From assembly GCA_030430345.1 (NCBI GenBank), contig JAUIFT010000097.1, positions 1 to 7,605 on the forward strand: a stretch of DNA of 7,605 nt, written 5' to 3'. Position numbers and translations under genes: made by a program. This DNA is from Calditrichia bacterium (lineage in GTDB: Bacteria; Calditrichota; Calditrichia; RBG-13-44-9; J042). Shown one piece after another: positions 6,729 through 7,605 of the stretch. Numbering within the stretch: position 1 is the stretch's first letter; every line of letters begins with the position of its first letter. The notes beneath the pieces are model-generated. The model was not told where the DNA came from and searched no databases. It saw only the letters and a program-made list of their open reading frames with translations.

Positions 6729-7605
6729 TCGTCAACCAGAGAATGTTTGGCTGAATAGGATTATGGGCAATTTGATAAACATATTGCAATTGATCTCCCG
6801 GTAATGGCTGGAATCGCCGGGTCGCTTTTCTGCGGGTATCCAGACGAATTAATCCCCGGGGGGATCCCAACCAGAGGATTCCCGGCGCTTGCTCACTTTC
6901 GAAAATATCATATATTCTCGGGAGGGTGCTGTCCAGGCTCTCCGCGCCATACAAAAAACGGGTGAATTCATCTTTGTCCGCTTCAAAACGGTTTAACCCA
7001 TGCCTGGTAGGGATCCAGATATCACCCGCGTGATCCTGGAAGATAAAATAAATGTAGTCATTGCTGATACTCTTCGGATTTTCCGGATCATTGAAATACC
7101 GCCTGAAACCTTTTCCGGTGCTATCCAGACGATTCAGCCCCGCTGGTGTGCCGACCCAAATCGTACCACTGCGGTCTTCGAGCAGCGATATCGCAACGTT
7201 GTGACTGAGACTCGCAGGATCCGCTTCATCATGTTTGAAATGGGTAAAAGTTTCCGTGGCGCGATCCATTTTGCTAACCCCCTTAAAACCGGTAGCAACC
7301 CAGATGTCGCCATTATCATCTTCAATCATATCCCAGATCCAATAATCAGATATTGAGGTCGAATCGTAAGCGATATTATTATAGATTTTGAATTGGTAGC
7401 CATCATAGCGGTTGAGGCCCCCTTCCGTGGCGAACCACATATAGCCCTGGCTGTCCTGCATTATATTAAACACTGTAGCAACAGAAAGTCCTTGTTCGAC
7501 GGAGATTTGTTCGAAGATGATCCGCGGTTTATCACGCTCATTTTGCAGCGCTGGAAATGTTTTGGTAAATGTGCTTTGCCCCAGTAACATACAATTTATG
7601 CTGCC
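6721..7605 (-). pseudogene. 5' part of the insertion-split propeller sensor histidine kinase
   Basis: From the Met codon at 7588-7590 this part encodes 290 native residues, followed by two codons and a TAA supplied by the insertion sequence. The frame is also open to the window edge (GSINC before MLLGQS). This looks like the end of a signal peptide, so the true start is probably beyond 7605. The entry FEQISVEQGLS is the usual beginning of a two-component propeller sensor. Five whole blade motifs follow (MWFATEGGLNRYDG, IWVATGFKGVSKMD, IWVGTPAGLNRLD, IWIPTRHGLNRFE, LWLGSPRGLIRLD), then the first half of a sixth, LWLTILN, where the element sits. Joined to VGVAKFDIE at 5518 the blade is complete. 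Alone, this piece is a truncated propeller, probably exported but unable to fold fully and without a kinase. Confidence 0.88.

Overview
The window looks like a piece of a chromosome from the Bacteroidota/Calditrichota/KSB1 side of bacterial diversity (FCB group). This placement is an inference from gene style: a surface protein ending in two dockerin-like calcium loops, a two-component-propeller/Y_Y_Y histidine kinase with the H-box wording common in Bacteroidota, and a double DUF1566 (Lcl_C) protein. No rRNA or other phylogenetic marker is present, so it is not certain. I see no tRNA, rRNA or CRISPR array.

Layout. The plus strand carries only the 3' part of a surface-protein gene (1-1074), which is open at the left edge. 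It converges, with a 24-base gap, on a run of minus-strand genes. Reading leftward from the right edge, that strand holds: the 5' part of a propeller sensor kinase (from beyond 7605 to 6721), an IS630-type insertion sequence (about 5526-6720), the rest of the same kinase (5518-2945), a double DUF1566 protein (2820-1714), and a small two-helix DUF3592 membrane protein (1620-1099). The two spacers downstream of the kinase and of the DUF1566 gene each carry an inverted repeat built from 7-base units. No gap between genes exceeds 130 bases.

Main point. The two propeller ORFs are one gene cut by the insertion sequence. Removing the element together with one copy of the flanking direct repeat ATTCAGT(A) joins the reading frames exactly (...WLTILN + VGVAKF...). 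It also rebuilds the sixth propeller blade and gives 14 blade motifs (two seven-bladed propellers), followed by Y_Y_Y, one membrane helix, a coiled coil, HisKA and HATPase. From the Met codon at 7588-7590 the restored protein would be about 1147 residues, and its N-terminus probably lies beyond the window. In its present state the sensor half and the kinase half are separated, so extracellular sensing is probably uncoupled from phosphorylation unless the element excises.

The element has 19-bp terminal inverted repeats and a transposase split over two overlapping frames at an A7 run. Its apparent 7-8-bp target duplication is odd for an IS630-type enzyme, which normally duplicates only TA. The dinucleotide TA is present at both ends, so both readings are discussed in the findings.
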